From Bacteroidales bacterium (GTDB taxonomy: Bacteria > Bacteroidota > Bacteroidia > Bacteroidales > UBA932), in contig JAFUDQ010000022.1 in assembly GCA_017459075.1 (NCBI GenBank), forward strand, positions 1 to 64,000: 64,000 nucleotides of DNA. Reading direction: 5' to 3'. Shown piece by piece: positions 50,648-59,167 of the stretch. The first letter of the stretch is position 1. Each line of letters starts with the position of its first letter. The notes beneath the pieces were generated by a model, which made no database searches, had not been told where the DNA came from, and saw only the letters and a program-made list of their open reading frames with translations. The position numbers and the translations under genes were made by a program.

Positions 50648-51398
50648 CTGGAGCATACCGTACCTTATCTTCCTGATAATCTTTGTAGTGCTGCCACTGA
50701 TTCTGATATTGGTGTATGCGCTGCAGGACAGCCAGGGAGGCTTTACGCTTGCCAACATAACCAAGTTCTTCACAGACAAGGACGCCCTTTCCACCTTCGC
50801 CGTTTCCATTGAGGTAGCCGTAGAAAACACCCTTCTGTGCATTCTGATTGGTTATCCCGCCGCATGGATACTCTCCCGCAAAGAGTATAACAAAAGTGCC
50901 GTGACGATAGTCCTTTTCATTATGCCGATGTGGATTAACGCCCTGATGCGTACCCTTGCGACGGCCCAGCTTTTCACCATCCTGGGAATGAACCTGGGTA
51001 AGGGAACCCTCCTTTTTGGTATGGTCTACGACTATCTGCCGTTCATGATATATCCTATCTACAACGTGCTGAGCAAGATGGACAAGAGCTATGCCGAGGC
51101 CGCTGTAGACCTTGGCGCCACCCCCTGGACGGCATTCTGGAAGGTTACAGTGCCTCTTTCAATGCCCGGAGTGTGGAGCGGAGTGCTTATGGTCTTCATG
51201 CCTACGGTGAGCACCTTCGCAATATCCGAGTTCCTGACCAACAATAAGATAAAGCTCTTCGGAACCATCATTCAGGAGAACATCAACTCCTCTATGTGGA
51301 ACTACGGAGCGGCGCTTTCACTTATAATGCTCATAATCATCGGCATCTCATCATTGATGTCGAAGGATAAGGAGCAGGCCGAAGGAGGGCTGATATAG
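50631..51398 (+). CDS. potB: Spermidine/putrescine ABC transporter permease
   Basis: A 255-aa inner-membrane permease with six transmembrane helices and the EAA loop ([20 protein letters not shown]) that docks on PotA. Imports polyamines with PotA, PotC and the PotD lipoproteins. Its ATG overlaps potA by 17 bp; potC follows after 3 bp. Confidence 0.93.
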   Translation: MRKRSNWSIPYLIFLIIFVVLPLILILVYALQDSQGGFTLANITKFFTDKDALSTFAVSIEVAVENTLLCILIGYPAAWILSRKEYNKSAVTIVLFIMPMWINALMRTLATAQLFTILGMNLGKGTLLFGMVYDYLPFMIYPIYNVLSKMDKSYAEAAVDLGATPWTAFWKVTVPLSMPGVWSGVLMVFMPTVSTFAISEFLTNNKIKLFGTIIQENINSSMWNYGAALSLIMLIIIGISSLMSKDKEQAEGGLI

Positions 51399-51401
51399 GC
51401 T

Positions 51402-52199
51402 ATGAGAAAGTTTTTTGCACGCGCTTATATCTGGATACTGCTGGTCGTAATGTACGCCCCGCTGGTATTCATAGCCATCTTCTCCTTTACGCAAAGCCGT
51501 GTTCTGGGTAGCTGGGAAGGCTTTTCTACCCAACTTTATGAGAACCTTCTTACCGGTTCGATGCAGGGCAACGCTTCGCTTATTGCCGCGGTCAAGAATA
51601 CAATTCTGATAGCCCTTGTGGCAGCCTTCGTCTCAATGATGTTGGGAACCGTGGCCGCCATCGGCATACATAATCTTAAGGGAAGGAAGAAAAAGGCAAT
51701 CACTTTTTTGAATAATGTGCCGATGATTAACCCGGATATCATCACGGGTGTATCGCTTTTCCTGCTCTTTGTATTCCTTGGATTCGCCCAGGGCTATCTG
51801 TCTGTAATTCTGGCACATATCACCTTCTGCACCCCTTATGTGGTTCTTAGCGTGATGCCTAAGTTGCAGAGGATGAACCCCAATATTTACGAAGCGGCGC
51901 TTGACCTTGGCGCAACCCCGGGCCAGGCTTTCTGGAAGGTGCTTGTGCCTGAACTTAAGTCAGGAATGGTATCCGGCTTCATCCTGGCCTTCACAATGAG
52001 TCTGGATGACTTTGCGGTAACCTTCTTCACCCGTGGCACCATCGGCCTTGATACCCTTAGTACGTATATTTATACCGATGCCCGCAAGGGCGGCCTTACG
52101 CCGGAGCTTCGCCCGCTGATGACGCTGATATTCCTTGTAGTGCTTATACTGCTGATAATCATTAATTTAAGGCAGGCTAAGCAGAACAAACAGAACTGA
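51402..52199 (+). CDS. potC: Spermidine/putrescine ABC transporter permease
   Basis: A 265-aa permease, six transmembrane helices, with the EAA loop (EAALDLGATPGQAFWKVLVP). Second membrane half of the importer. Followed after 23 bp by the first potD. Confidence 0.93.
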   Translation: MRKFFARAYIWILLVVMYAPLVFIAIFSFTQSRVLGSWEGFSTQLYENLLTGSMQGNASLIAAVKNTILIALVAAFVSMMLGTVAAIGIHNLKGRKKKAITFLNNVPMINPDIITGVSLFLLFVFLGFAQGYLSVILAHITFCTPYVVLSVMPKLQRMNPNIYEAALDLGATPGQAFWKVLVPELKSGMVSGFILAFTMSLDDFAVTFFTRGTIGLDTLSTYIYTDARKGGLTPELRPLMTLIFLVVLILLIIINLRQAKQNKQN

Positions 52200-52222
52200 T
52201 AATACTAACAACTCATTCATAA

Positions 52223-53509
52223 ATGAAAAAATTTTTTGTAATCCTTGCAGCTGCCGCCCTCTTCTGCAGCTGCTCACAGAACAGGGACCAGATTCTGAAA
52301 GTTTACAACTGGTCCGATTATATTGACGAGTCCGTCATCCCCGAATTCGAGGCCTGGTACCAGGAGCAGACAGGGGAGAGCGTTAAGGTTATCTATCAGA
52401 CCTTTGACATCAACGAAACCATGCTTTCCAAGATTGAGAAAGGCCATGAGGATTACGACGTTGTATGCCCTTCTGACTATATCATTGAGAGGATGCTCCA
52501 GAGCGGCCTTCTCCTTCCTATAGACAGGGACTTCGGCAGCACTCCCAACTACATCGATGACAACATGTCCCCCTTCATAAAGGCCAACTTTGCCAAGTTC
52601 AATGGTGGAAACCTTAGCGCTCTTGACTATGCAGTAGGCAACATGTGGGGCACAACCGGTATCCTTTACAATGCCGCCCACGTGGCCGATGAGGATGCAA
52701 CTACCTGGGACATAATCCGTAACGACAAATACACCGGCCGTATTTTTATCAAGGATTCCGCCCGCGACGTCTATTCACAGATTATCTTCAAGGTTAAGGA
52801 GGATGCTCTTGCCGATGGTACCGTTACTGCCGACGAACTTATGTTCTACACAGGCGATGAGAACCTTGCCCTTGTAGAGGAGTATATGAGCCAGGTTAAA
52901 CCCCTTGTAGCAGGCTGGGAGGCCGATTTCGGCAAGGACCAGATGGTTCAGGAGATTGGTTATGTAAACCTTACCTGGAGTGGTGACGCGGTTTGGGCCA
53001 TTGACGAGGCTGCAGAAGTTGGCGTAGACCTCAGGTACGCTCTTCCGAAAGAAGGCTTCACCGTTTGGTTCGACGGCTGGGTAATCCCCAAATATGCAAA
53101 GAACACCAAGGCTGCCAAGTACTGGATTAACTTCATGAACCGTCCCGACATCGTCATCCGTAACTCAGAAGAATGCGGTTATGTTGCCTGCAGCGGCTCC
53201 CAGGAGGTTATGGAAGCTTTTGTTGACGAAGAGTATCCTGCCCAGGACCTCAGCTATTTCTTTGGCGAGGGTGCAGACTCCGTTCACGTAAATCCCGTCC
53301 TTTATCCTGACCGTTCAGACATTGAGCGCAGCAGCCTTGAGCATGACTGGGGTGAGAATACTGAAAAACTCATCCAGATGTGGAGCCGCGTAAAGGGTGA
53401 TAATGCAAGTCCTATGACCGCTGTTGTCATCGGTGCCTGCCTTGTAGCTCTTTTTATTGCGGTTGTAATGTCAAGAAAAAAGAAAACATCGCATAGAAAA
53501 AGAAAATAA
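52223..53509 (+). CDS. potD: Polyamine-binding lipoprotein PotD, with C-terminal transmembrane helix
   Basis: A 428-aa solute-binding lipoprotein (lipobox FCSC). PotD signatures: LKVYNWSDYIDESVIPEFE at the start, VGNMWGTTGILYN, NLTWSGDAVWA and VWFDGWVIPKYAKN. Uncommonly, residues about 402-420 are a hydrophobic helix followed by a basic tail, so the protein would be held in the inner membrane at both ends. The helix is also present in the paralogue that follows. Last of the potABCD set; a -7 element lies right after its stop. Confidence 0.92.
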   Translation: MKKFFVILAAAALFCSCSQNRDQILKVYNWSDYIDESVIPEFEAWYQEQTGESVKVIYQTFDINETMLSKIEKGHEDYDVVCPSDYIIERMLQSGLLLPIDRDFGSTPNYIDDNMSPFIKANFAKFNGGNLSALDYAVGNMWGTTGILYNAAHVADEDATTWDIIRNDKYTGRIFIKDSARDVYSQIIFKVKEDALADGTVTADELMFYTGDENLALVEEYMSQVKPLVAGWEADFGKDQMVQEIGYVNLTWSGDAVWAIDEAAEVGVDLRYALPKEGFTVWFDGWVIPKYAKNTKAAKYWINFMNRPDIVIRNSEECGYVACSGSQEVMEAFVDEEYPAQDLSYFFGEGADSVHVNPVLYPDRSDIERSSLEHDWGENTEKLIQMWSRVKGDNASPMTAVVIGACLVALFIAVVMSRKKKTSHRKRK

Positions 53510-53512
53510 TGT

Positions 53513-53520
53513 TATCTTTG
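53513..53520 (+). promoter_or_regulatory. Possible promoter element before the second potD
   Basis: TATCTTTG plus CA fits the -7 consensus, 33 bp before the next start. No good -33 motif is seen. Confidence 0.4.
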
Positions 53521-53552
53521 CAGAAACTATCGACCTGCAATTATAACACTAT

Positions 53553-54821
53553 ATGCGAAAGCTTTTGATTTGGGCTGCCTTAGGGCTTGCCTTGGGAATA
53601 ATACCTGGTTGCGGTGGAGACCGCAGCCGGGTTTTAAAGGTTTATAACTGGTTCAATTACATTGACGAGTCGGTGATTCCGGAGTTCGAGGCCTGGTACA
53701 AGGAGCAGACGGGGGAGAGCGTGAAGGTTGTGTATGAGACCTTTGAGACCAACCGTGAAATGCTTGAGGCCGTTGAGGTAAAGCATAAGGACTACGATGT
53801 CATCAGCCCTTCGGATTATATAATTGAGCGTATGCTCGGGAACGGGGAATTGCTGCCGATTGACAGGGATTTCGGTTCCACTCCGTCTTACATCGACGAT
53901 AATATTTCTCCTTTCATCAGGAATCATTTTTCCACCATCAGCAAGGAGGTGGATGCCAATGACTATGCTATTGGCAACATGTGGGGTACTACCGGTATCC
54001 TTTATAACGCCAGGTATGTGACTGACAATGATTCCCATACTTGGAATGTAATCCGTAATTACAAGTACAAGGACAGGATTCTTATCAAGGATTCGCCTCG
54101 TGATGTTTATTCGCAGGTTATCCTGGCTGTTAAGGAGAAAGAGATTGCGGCCGGAGAGGTGACTCCAGAAGAACTGATGTATTACACAGGCGACGAGAAT
54201 ATCGCCCTTGTGGAGCAGTTCCTTAAGAATGTGCACGAGAATGTGCTTAGCTGGGATGCCGTAGAGGACAAGGACAAAATGGTGCGTGAAGACGGCTATG
54301 TGAATCTTACCTGGAGCGGAGAGGCTGTACAGGCTATTGAGGAGGCTGCCAAGCAGGGTGTGAAGCTGAGGTTTTCTCTTCCGGATGAGGGTTTCACCCT
54401 TTGGTTCGATGGCTGGGTTATTCCTAAATATGCCGTCAATACCAAGGCTGCGCGTTATTGGATTAATTTCATGAACAGGCCGGATATTGTTATCCGCAAT
54501 GCTGATTATACAGGTTATGTAGCTTGCTGCGGGGATAAGTCTATTCTGGAGCATTTCAGGGACAGCCGTTTCCCGGCTCATGATATTTCTTATTTCTTCG
54601 GGCCTGGGGCTGAGTCTGTCCAGATTAATCCTGTGATGTTTCCTGACAAGTCAGAGATTGCAAGGAGCTATTTTGAGCGTGACTGGGGTGATGATACCCA
54701 GAAGCTTCATGATATGTGGGAGCGTGTTGTTGGGAAGAAGTCTTATTCGTGGTTGTATTATGTGCTTGGGGTTCTTGTGGCTGGTGGCGTGTCGGTTATT
54801 TTGCTTAGGAGGAGAAAATAG
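53553..54821 (+). CDS. Second PotD paralogue, polyamine-binding lipoprotein with C-terminal helix
   Basis: A 422-aa tandem paralogue of the previous gene, similar end to end (VYNWFNYIDESVIPEFEAWY, SDYIIERML, GNMWGTTGILYN, NLTWSGEA, FDGWVIPKYA), with lipobox IPGC and the same C-terminal transmembrane helix (about 400-418). Codon choice differs visibly (more T-ending codons), so the duplication is old or the second copy was acquired from a relative. Two binding proteins on one transporter suggest different polyamine specificities, for example putrescine versus spermidine. Confidence 0.9.
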   Translation: MRKLLIWAALGLALGIIPGCGGDRSRVLKVYNWFNYIDESVIPEFEAWYKEQTGESVKVVYETFETNREMLEAVEVKHKDYDVISPSDYIIERMLGNGELLPIDRDFGSTPSYIDDNISPFIRNHFSTISKEVDANDYAIGNMWGTTGILYNARYVTDNDSHTWNVIRNYKYKDRILIKDSPRDVYSQVILAVKEKEIAAGEVTPEELMYYTGDENIALVEQFLKNVHENVLSWDAVEDKDKMVREDGYVNLTWSGEAVQAIEEAAKQGVKLRFSLPDEGFTLWFDGWVIPKYAVNTKAARYWINFMNRPDIVIRNADYTGYVACCGDKSILEHFRDSRFPAHDISYFFGPGAESVQINPVMFPDKSEIARSYFERDWGDDTQKLHDMWERVVGKKSYSWLYYVLGVLVAGGVSVILLRRRK

Positions 54822-54830
54822 TTATATTTG
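54801..54830 (+). promoter_or_regulatory. Promoter of rfbB
   Basis: TTTTG ending at 54803, 19 nt, then TATATTTG at 54823-54830 plus CA, 27 bp before the rfbB start. The -33 lies inside the end of the second potD gene. Confidence 0.75.
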
Positions 54831-54856
54831 CACTTTAACTTGATTTTTAAGTGGTT

Positions 54857-56152
54857 ATGTCTAAGAGGACTATTGTCATTACCGGAGGTGCCGGTTTTAT
54901 CGGGAGCCATGTGGTTCGTCTTTTCGTGAATAAGTATCCTGAGTACAGGATTATTAATCTGGATAAGCTGACTTATGCCGGGAATTTGGCTAATCTTAAG
55001 GATATTGAGGATAAGCCTAATTACAGGTTCGTGAAGATGGATATTTGCGACTTTGATGGTGTTTTGAAGTTGCTTCAGGAGGAGCGTGTGGATGGTATTA
55101 TTCATCTTGCTGCGGAGAGTCATGTGGATCGTTCTATCAAGGATCCTTTTACTTTTGCGCAGACGAATGTTATGGGTACTCTTAGTCTTCTTCAGGCTGC
55201 AAAGTGCTATTGGGAGCCACTGGGATGGGAGATTTCTCCACTCGCTACGCTCGGTCGAAATGACAAATTAGAGCTCGGTCGAAATGACAAATTAGAGCTC
55301 GGTCGAAATGACAAATTAGAGCTCGGTCGAAATGAGAAGGATAATTTTTCTGTCATTTCGAGCGGAGCCGAAGGCGGAGTCGAGAAATCTATCCCCTGCC
55401 GTTTCTATCACATTTCAACGGACGAAGTGTATGGTGCGTTGCAGATGACACATCCGGAGGGTATCGAACCTCCGTTTACTACTAAGGCCAGTTCCGGTGA
55501 GCATCACCTGGCATACGGAGAGAAGTTCTTTACAGAGGACCTCAAATATCAGCCACACAGCCCGTACAGCGCCGCCAAGGCATCATCGGACCACTTTGTA
55601 AGGGCCTTCCATGATACTTATGGTTTGCCGACGGTGGTGACAAACTGCTCCAACAACTACGGCCCTTACCAGTTCCCTGAGAAACTTATCCCCTTGTTTA
55701 TCAACAATATACGTCATCGTAAACCGCTTCCGGTTTACGGTAAGGGAGAGAATGTCCGCGACTGGCTGTATGTAGTTGACCAAGCCCGTGCCATCGACCT
55801 TATTTTCCATGAAGGAAAGATAGGGGAGACCTATAACATCGGCGGTTTCAATGAGTGGAAGAATATCGATATTATTAAAGTTCTCATCAATACCGTTGAC
55901 CGTCTTCTTGGACGTCCGGAGGGGGCTGACATGGATCTTATCACTTATGTTACAGACCGTGCCGGCCATGATTTGAGGTATGCCATTGATTCTTCAAAGT
56001 TGCAGCGTGAATTGGGCTGGGAGCCTTCGCTTCAGTTTGAGGAGGGCATTGAGAAGACTGTCCGCTGGTATCTTGATAATCAGGAGTGGATGGATAATGT
56101 TACTTCCGGGGATTATCTGAAGTATTACGAGGACATGTATTCTAACAGGTAG
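54857..56152 (+). CDS. rfbB: dTDP-glucose 4,6-dehydratase with repeat-derived insert
   Basis: A 431-aa SDR-family dehydratase (start ATG 54857; a GTG six bases upstream is in frame). NAD site GGAGFIGSHV, active site HISTDEVYG and the YSAAKASSDH Tyr/Lys pair. It converts dTDP-glucose to the 4-keto-6-deoxy sugar for O-antigen or capsule. Family length is about 350-380; the extra part is residues about 125-179 (55229-55392), in the loop just before HISTDEVYG, formed by a dispersed element: ISPLATLGRND, then LELGRNDK octapeptides at a 24-bp period, ending in an inverted copy read as VISSGAEGGVEKS. Catalytic residues are intact. Confidence 0.93.
   Translation: MSKRTIVITGGAGFIGSHVVRLFVNKYPEYRIINLDKLTYAGNLANLKDIEDKPNYRFVKMDICDFDGVLKLLQEERVDGIIHLAAESHVDRSIKDPFTFAQTNVMGTLSLLQAAKCYWEPLGWEISPLATLGRNDKLELGRNDKLELGRNDKLELGRNEKDNFSVISSGAEGGVEKSIPCRFYHISTDEVYGALQMTHPEGIEPPFTTKASSGEHHLAYGEKFFTEDLKYQPHSPYSAAKASSDHFVRAFHDTYGLPTVVTNCSNNYGPYQFPEKLIPLFINNIRHRKPLPVYGKGENVRDWLYVVDQARAIDLIFHEGKIGETYNIGGFNEWKNIDIIKVLINTVDRLLGRPEGADMDLITYVTDRAGHDLRYAIDSSKLQRELGWEPSLQFEEGIEKTVRWYLDNQEWMDNVTSGDYLKYYEDMYSNR
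55229..55392. repeat. Dispersed element with 24-bp tandem units inside rfbB
   Basis: GAGATTTCTCCACTCGC start, cores at 55252, 55276, 55300 and 55324 spaced exactly 24 bp, then an inverted TGTCATTTCGAGCGGAGCC copy ending GTCGAGAAATCT. The outer copies face each other, so the whole insert could fold as one hairpin. Confidence 0.9.
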
Positions 56153-56157
56153 GAGAT

Positions 56158-56240
56158 CCTTCGACTTCGCTCAGGATGACAAAGAGAAGCTCAGGATGAC
56201 AAAGAGAAGCTCAGGATGACAAAGAGAAGCTCAGGATGAC
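56158..56240. repeat. 20-bp tandem array abutting a start codon
   Basis: A CCTTCGACTTCGCTCAGGATGACA element whose tail GCTCAGGATGACAAAGAGAA repeats every 20 bp (GCTCAGGATGAC at 56169, 56189, 56209 and 56229). The last unit ends at the base before the ATG of the next gene. Confidence 0.9.
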
Positions 56241-57407
56241 ATGGCAAAGAAGGTATTCGTAAGCGGATGTTATGATTTACTGCACAGCGGACATGTAGAG
56301 TTTTTCCGTCAGGCTGCGCAGTACGGAGACCTTTACGTTGGCATCGGCAGTGACAAAACTATCCTTGGGTATAAGCATCACAAAACCGTTTACAGTGAGC
56401 AGGAGCGGCTTTTCATGGTCAGGAGTATCCGATATGTGAAGGATGCTTTCATCAATGCAGGTAGCGGTGTGATGGATTTTGTGCCGACGGTGGATATGTT
56501 GCATCCGGATATCCTTGTTGTGAATGAAGATGGCGGCAGCGAAGAGAAGAAGGAGTTTTGCCGTGAGAGGGGAATTGAATACATCGTTCTGAAACGTACC
56601 CCGAAAGAAGGGCTTGAGGCCCGTTCCAGTACCGCTCTCAAAAAGACACAGTCGCAGATTCCTACAAGGCTGGATATTGCCGGAACGTGGATTGACCAAA
56701 CTTACGTGAGCTGTTTTGCTCCGGGATGGGCTGTAACCGTGTCACTTGAACCTACATTTGAGATTCGTCCAAGGTGCGGCCTGGCCACGTCTACAAGGGA
56801 CACTATACGTAAAATATGGCCTTATCAGCTGCCGGATATGAATCCGGAAATGCTGGCAAAACTTGTGTTCTGCATGGAGAATGACCCGGAACGGTCAGAT
56901 GGCATCGTGTCCGGTGCCCAGGATGCCATAGGTATCTGTGTGCCAGGACTTTGCAGGCATTGGTATAACGGGCGTTTCTGGCCGGAAAAGATAGAGGTCT
57001 GCTATGACAATGAGGTGCTTAACTGGCTTGAGTCTCACCTTTGTCTTGTGCCGATGCAGCCCCGGAAGGACGGTTGTTCCGTAGCCTCCGGAAAGGATAT
57101 AAACGAGGCCAAGGTAAAGGCCTTGGCCGGTGCCGCGGAAACTTGCTGGAGCGCGATTTTGGAACGCAACCTGACCGAATTCGCGGCTGCATACAAAGCT
57201 TCTTTTGAGGCGCAGGTGGCTATGTTTCCGGGGATGATTCAGCCGGGCGTGACCGAGAATATTGAAAAGTATTCTGCCATGCCGGGAGTCCTGGCCTGGA
57301 AGATGCCGGGAGCCGGCGGCGGAGGCTATCTGGCCCTTGTCTGCACAGGAGCGGAGGCCTTCCCGGAGGGAGCGATTCCAATAGTAATCCGTCGCCCCGG
57401 AATGTAG
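56241..57407 (+). CDS. Nucleotidyltransferase-GHMP kinase fusion
   Basis: A 388-aa two-domain protein. Residues 1-130 are a cytidylyltransferase-type nucleotidyltransferase (HSGH at 15-18, [13 protein letters not shown], later [12 protein letters not shown]). Residues about 140-388 resemble GHMP-family sugar kinases: [11 protein letters not shown] near the start of the domain and a glycine-rich [12 protein letters not shown] near its end. A bifunctional enzyme that phosphorylates a sugar or polyol and activates it as a CDP- or GDP-sugar is the natural reading, similar in principle to HldE and FKP, but the substrate is unknown. The kinase half is compact (about 250 aa) and could be inactive. 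It sits between rfbB and rfbA. Confidence 0.75.
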   Translation: MAKKVFVSGCYDLLHSGHVEFFRQAAQYGDLYVGIGSDKTILGYKHHKTVYSEQERLFMVRSIRYVKDAFINAGSGVMDFVPTVDMLHPDILVVNEDGGSEEKKEFCRERGIEYIVLKRTPKEGLEARSSTALKKTQSQIPTRLDIAGTWIDQTYVSCFAPGWAVTVSLEPTFEIRPRCGLATSTRDTIRKIWPYQLPDMNPEMLAKLVFCMENDPERSDGIVSGAQDAIGICVPGLCRHWYNGRFWPEKIEVCYDNEVLNWLESHLCLVPMQPRKDGCSVASGKDINEAKVKALAGAAETCWSAILERNLTEFAAAYKASFEAQVAMFPGMIQPGVTENIEKYSAMPGVLAWKMPGAGGGGYLALVCTGAEAFPEGAIPIVIRRPGM

Positions 57408-57459
57408 GCCGGACGCGACAGAAAAAGCGTTATTTAAGAAAATTTTGTCGTTTACTGAT

Positions 57460-58356
57460 ATGAAAGGCATAGTACTGGCAGGTGGTTCCGGAACAAGGCT
57501 TTACCCCATCACAAAGGGAGTGAGCAAACAGCTTCTGCCCATTTATGACAAACCGATGGTTTACTATCCGATATCGGCCCTCATGCTGGCTGGTATTAGG
57601 GATATCCTCATCATCACTACGCCTTTTGACAAACCGGCATTCCAGCGCTTGCTTGGAGACGGCTCAGACTTCGGAGTGCATTTCGAATACGCAGAACAGC
57701 CAAGCCCGGACGGTCTTGCCCAGGCTTTCATCATAGGTGAAAAATTCATTGGCGATGACAGTGTCTGCCTGATTCTGGGAGACAACCTCTTCCATGGCAA
57801 TGGTTTCACTACGCTGCTGCGAAACGCGGTACGCGATGCTGAAGAAAATTCAAAGGCGACGGTATTCGGTTACTGGGTATCTGACCCTGAACGGTACGGC
57901 GTGGCCGAGTTCGACAGGCAGGGAAACTGCCTCAGCATTGAAGAAAAGCCGATGGTACCGAAAAGCAATTACGCCGTCGTCGGCCTGTATTTCTATCCCA
58001 ACAGGGTGGTAGAGATTGCAAAGGGCATCAAGCCTTCTGACAGGGGAGAGTTGGAGATTACATCCGTGAACCAAACTTTCCTGGCCGATGGTGACTTGAA
58101 GGTCCAGATTATGGGCCGAGGCTTTGCCTGGCTTGATACAGGGACCCATGACAGCCTTGCAGAGGCTTCTACTTTTGTGGAACTTATTGAAAAAAGACAG
58201 GGCCTTAAGGTCGCCTGCCTGGAGGGTATTGCGTATATGAACGGTTGGGTTTCCGAAGAAAAATTACGCAAATTGGCTACTCCAATGCTCAAAAATCAAT
58301 ACGGTCAGTATCTGCTTCGTTTGATAGAAGAAAAAAAGCCTTTCGTACAAGCCTGA
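57460..58356 (+). CDS. rfbA: Glucose-1-phosphate thymidylyltransferase
   Basis: A 298-aa enzyme that makes dTDP-glucose, the substrate of RfbB. Nucleotide-binding signature [16 protein letters not shown], then [15 protein letters not shown] and GDNLFHG. Start ATG 57460; an in-frame TTG lies 15 bases upstream. Full family length. In the same direction as rfbB and the fusion gene; no clear terminator, but a G8 tract (58376-58383) follows. Confidence 0.94.
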   Translation: MKGIVLAGGSGTRLYPITKGVSKQLLPIYDKPMVYYPISALMLAGIRDILIITTPFDKPAFQRLLGDGSDFGVHFEYAEQPSPDGLAQAFIIGEKFIGDDSVCLILGDNLFHGNGFTTLLRNAVRDAEENSKATVFGYWVSDPERYGVAEFDRQGNCLSIEEKPMVPKSNYAVVGLYFYPNRVVEIAKGIKPSDRGELEITSVNQTFLADGDLKVQIMGRGFAWLDTGTHDSLAEASTFVELIEKRQGLKVACLEGIAYMNGWVSEEKLRKLATPMLKNQYGQYLLRLIEEKKPFVQA

Positions 58357-58617
58357 AAAACCTGATTTTTTCGTCGGGGGGGGTATAAAATCAATGAAAA
58401 AGACCGTTTTTCGGCCCTATTTCTTGGTTTTATTATAGATAATATCTATATTTGCCATTGAATGTAAACAGGGGGTTCACGGACACTATTCTTGGATAGG
58501 AACAAGACCGGATGATTGTGTGAAATTTCATCAGAACCTGGCCTCGCCTGGCGGACTAGATGCATTAGTTGGTCGGATTGGGAAAGGTGTGCCCTGTTGC
58601 TTCGTAAAACAAAGAAA
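58357..58617 (+). promoter_or_regulatory. Promoter and long leader of the NusG-like polysaccharide antiterminator
   Basis: TTG at 58424-58426, 20 nt, then TATATTTG at 58447-58454, giving a leader of roughly 155 nt before the start codon. The leader holds a hairpin with TCTTG (58490-58494) and CAAGA (58503-58507) around 8 nt and a TGAAATTTCA palindrome (58521-58530). Leaders of UpxY- and LoaP-type genes can contain the recruitment signal for their own product. A G8 run precedes the promoter. No gene is seen here. Confidence 0.6.
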
Positions 58618-59160
58618 ATGGAGAAAACGCTGCAGAGGAACTGGTACGCGCTGAGGGTATTCAAGAACAGGCTTCATATCGTGAAGAAAGAACTTGAGGA
58701 TGCCGAATACCTGACTTACCAGGCTATGACTATGGTGGACGCCTTCGAGGGCGGAACCATCAAGTATAAGAAAGTCCCTCTGATTCCGTCACTCCTCTTT
58801 GTCAAGTGCGATGAGAAATTCATCAAAAACCTGAAACATGAAAGATTCGACCATCTGCTGGTCTATGGAAGCCCGGACGGTAAGCCGGAACCTATCGACG
58901 AGAAACAGATGGAAGTTTTCATATTAGTAACCTCATCTCCTGGAAGCGGATGCCGGGTCAGTGCTTTGTCAAATGGTTTTGAAGAGTACAAGAAAGGCGA
59001 TCCCGTACGTGTAATTGACGGATTCTACAAAGGGGCCACGGGCGTTGTCAGACGCATCAAAAAGGACAGGAAGTTCCTTGTGGCAATCGAAGGTGTAGCC
59101 GTCGTCGCCGTATCCGACATTCCGTTTGAATTCCTGGAAAAAATAGAAACTGAAAATTAA
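58618..59160 (+). CDS. NusG-like transcription antiterminator (UpxY/LoaP/RfaH type)
   Basis: A 180-aa specialised NusG paralogue: NGN domain at about 5-105 (starting NWYALRVFKNRLHIVKKEL, with KKVPLIPSLLFVKCD) and KOW domain at about 120-175 (YKKGDPVRVIDGFYKGATGVV). In Bacteroides, UpxY proteins let RNA polymerase read through long capsule operons. Start ATG 58618; a longer frame to 58516 adds residues with no NGN character. It is followed 7 bp later by the CapD-like gene, so it is the first gene of that operon. No UpxZ partner is seen. Confidence 0.88.
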   Translation: MEKTLQRNWYALRVFKNRLHIVKKELEDAEYLTYQAMTMVDAFEGGTIKYKKVPLIPSLLFVKCDEKFIKNLKHERFDHLLVYGSPDGKPEPIDEKQMEVFILVTSSPGSGCRVSALSNGFEEYKKGDPVRVIDGFYKGATGVVRRIKKDRKFLVAIEGVAVVAVSDIPFEFLEKIETEN

Positions 59161-59167
59161 CCTTAGA

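Noticed and set aside
54841-54856. GTG at 54851 as rfbB start
   Set aside because: The ATG at 54857 gives the normal SDR N terminus and better spacing to the promoter; the difference is only two residues.
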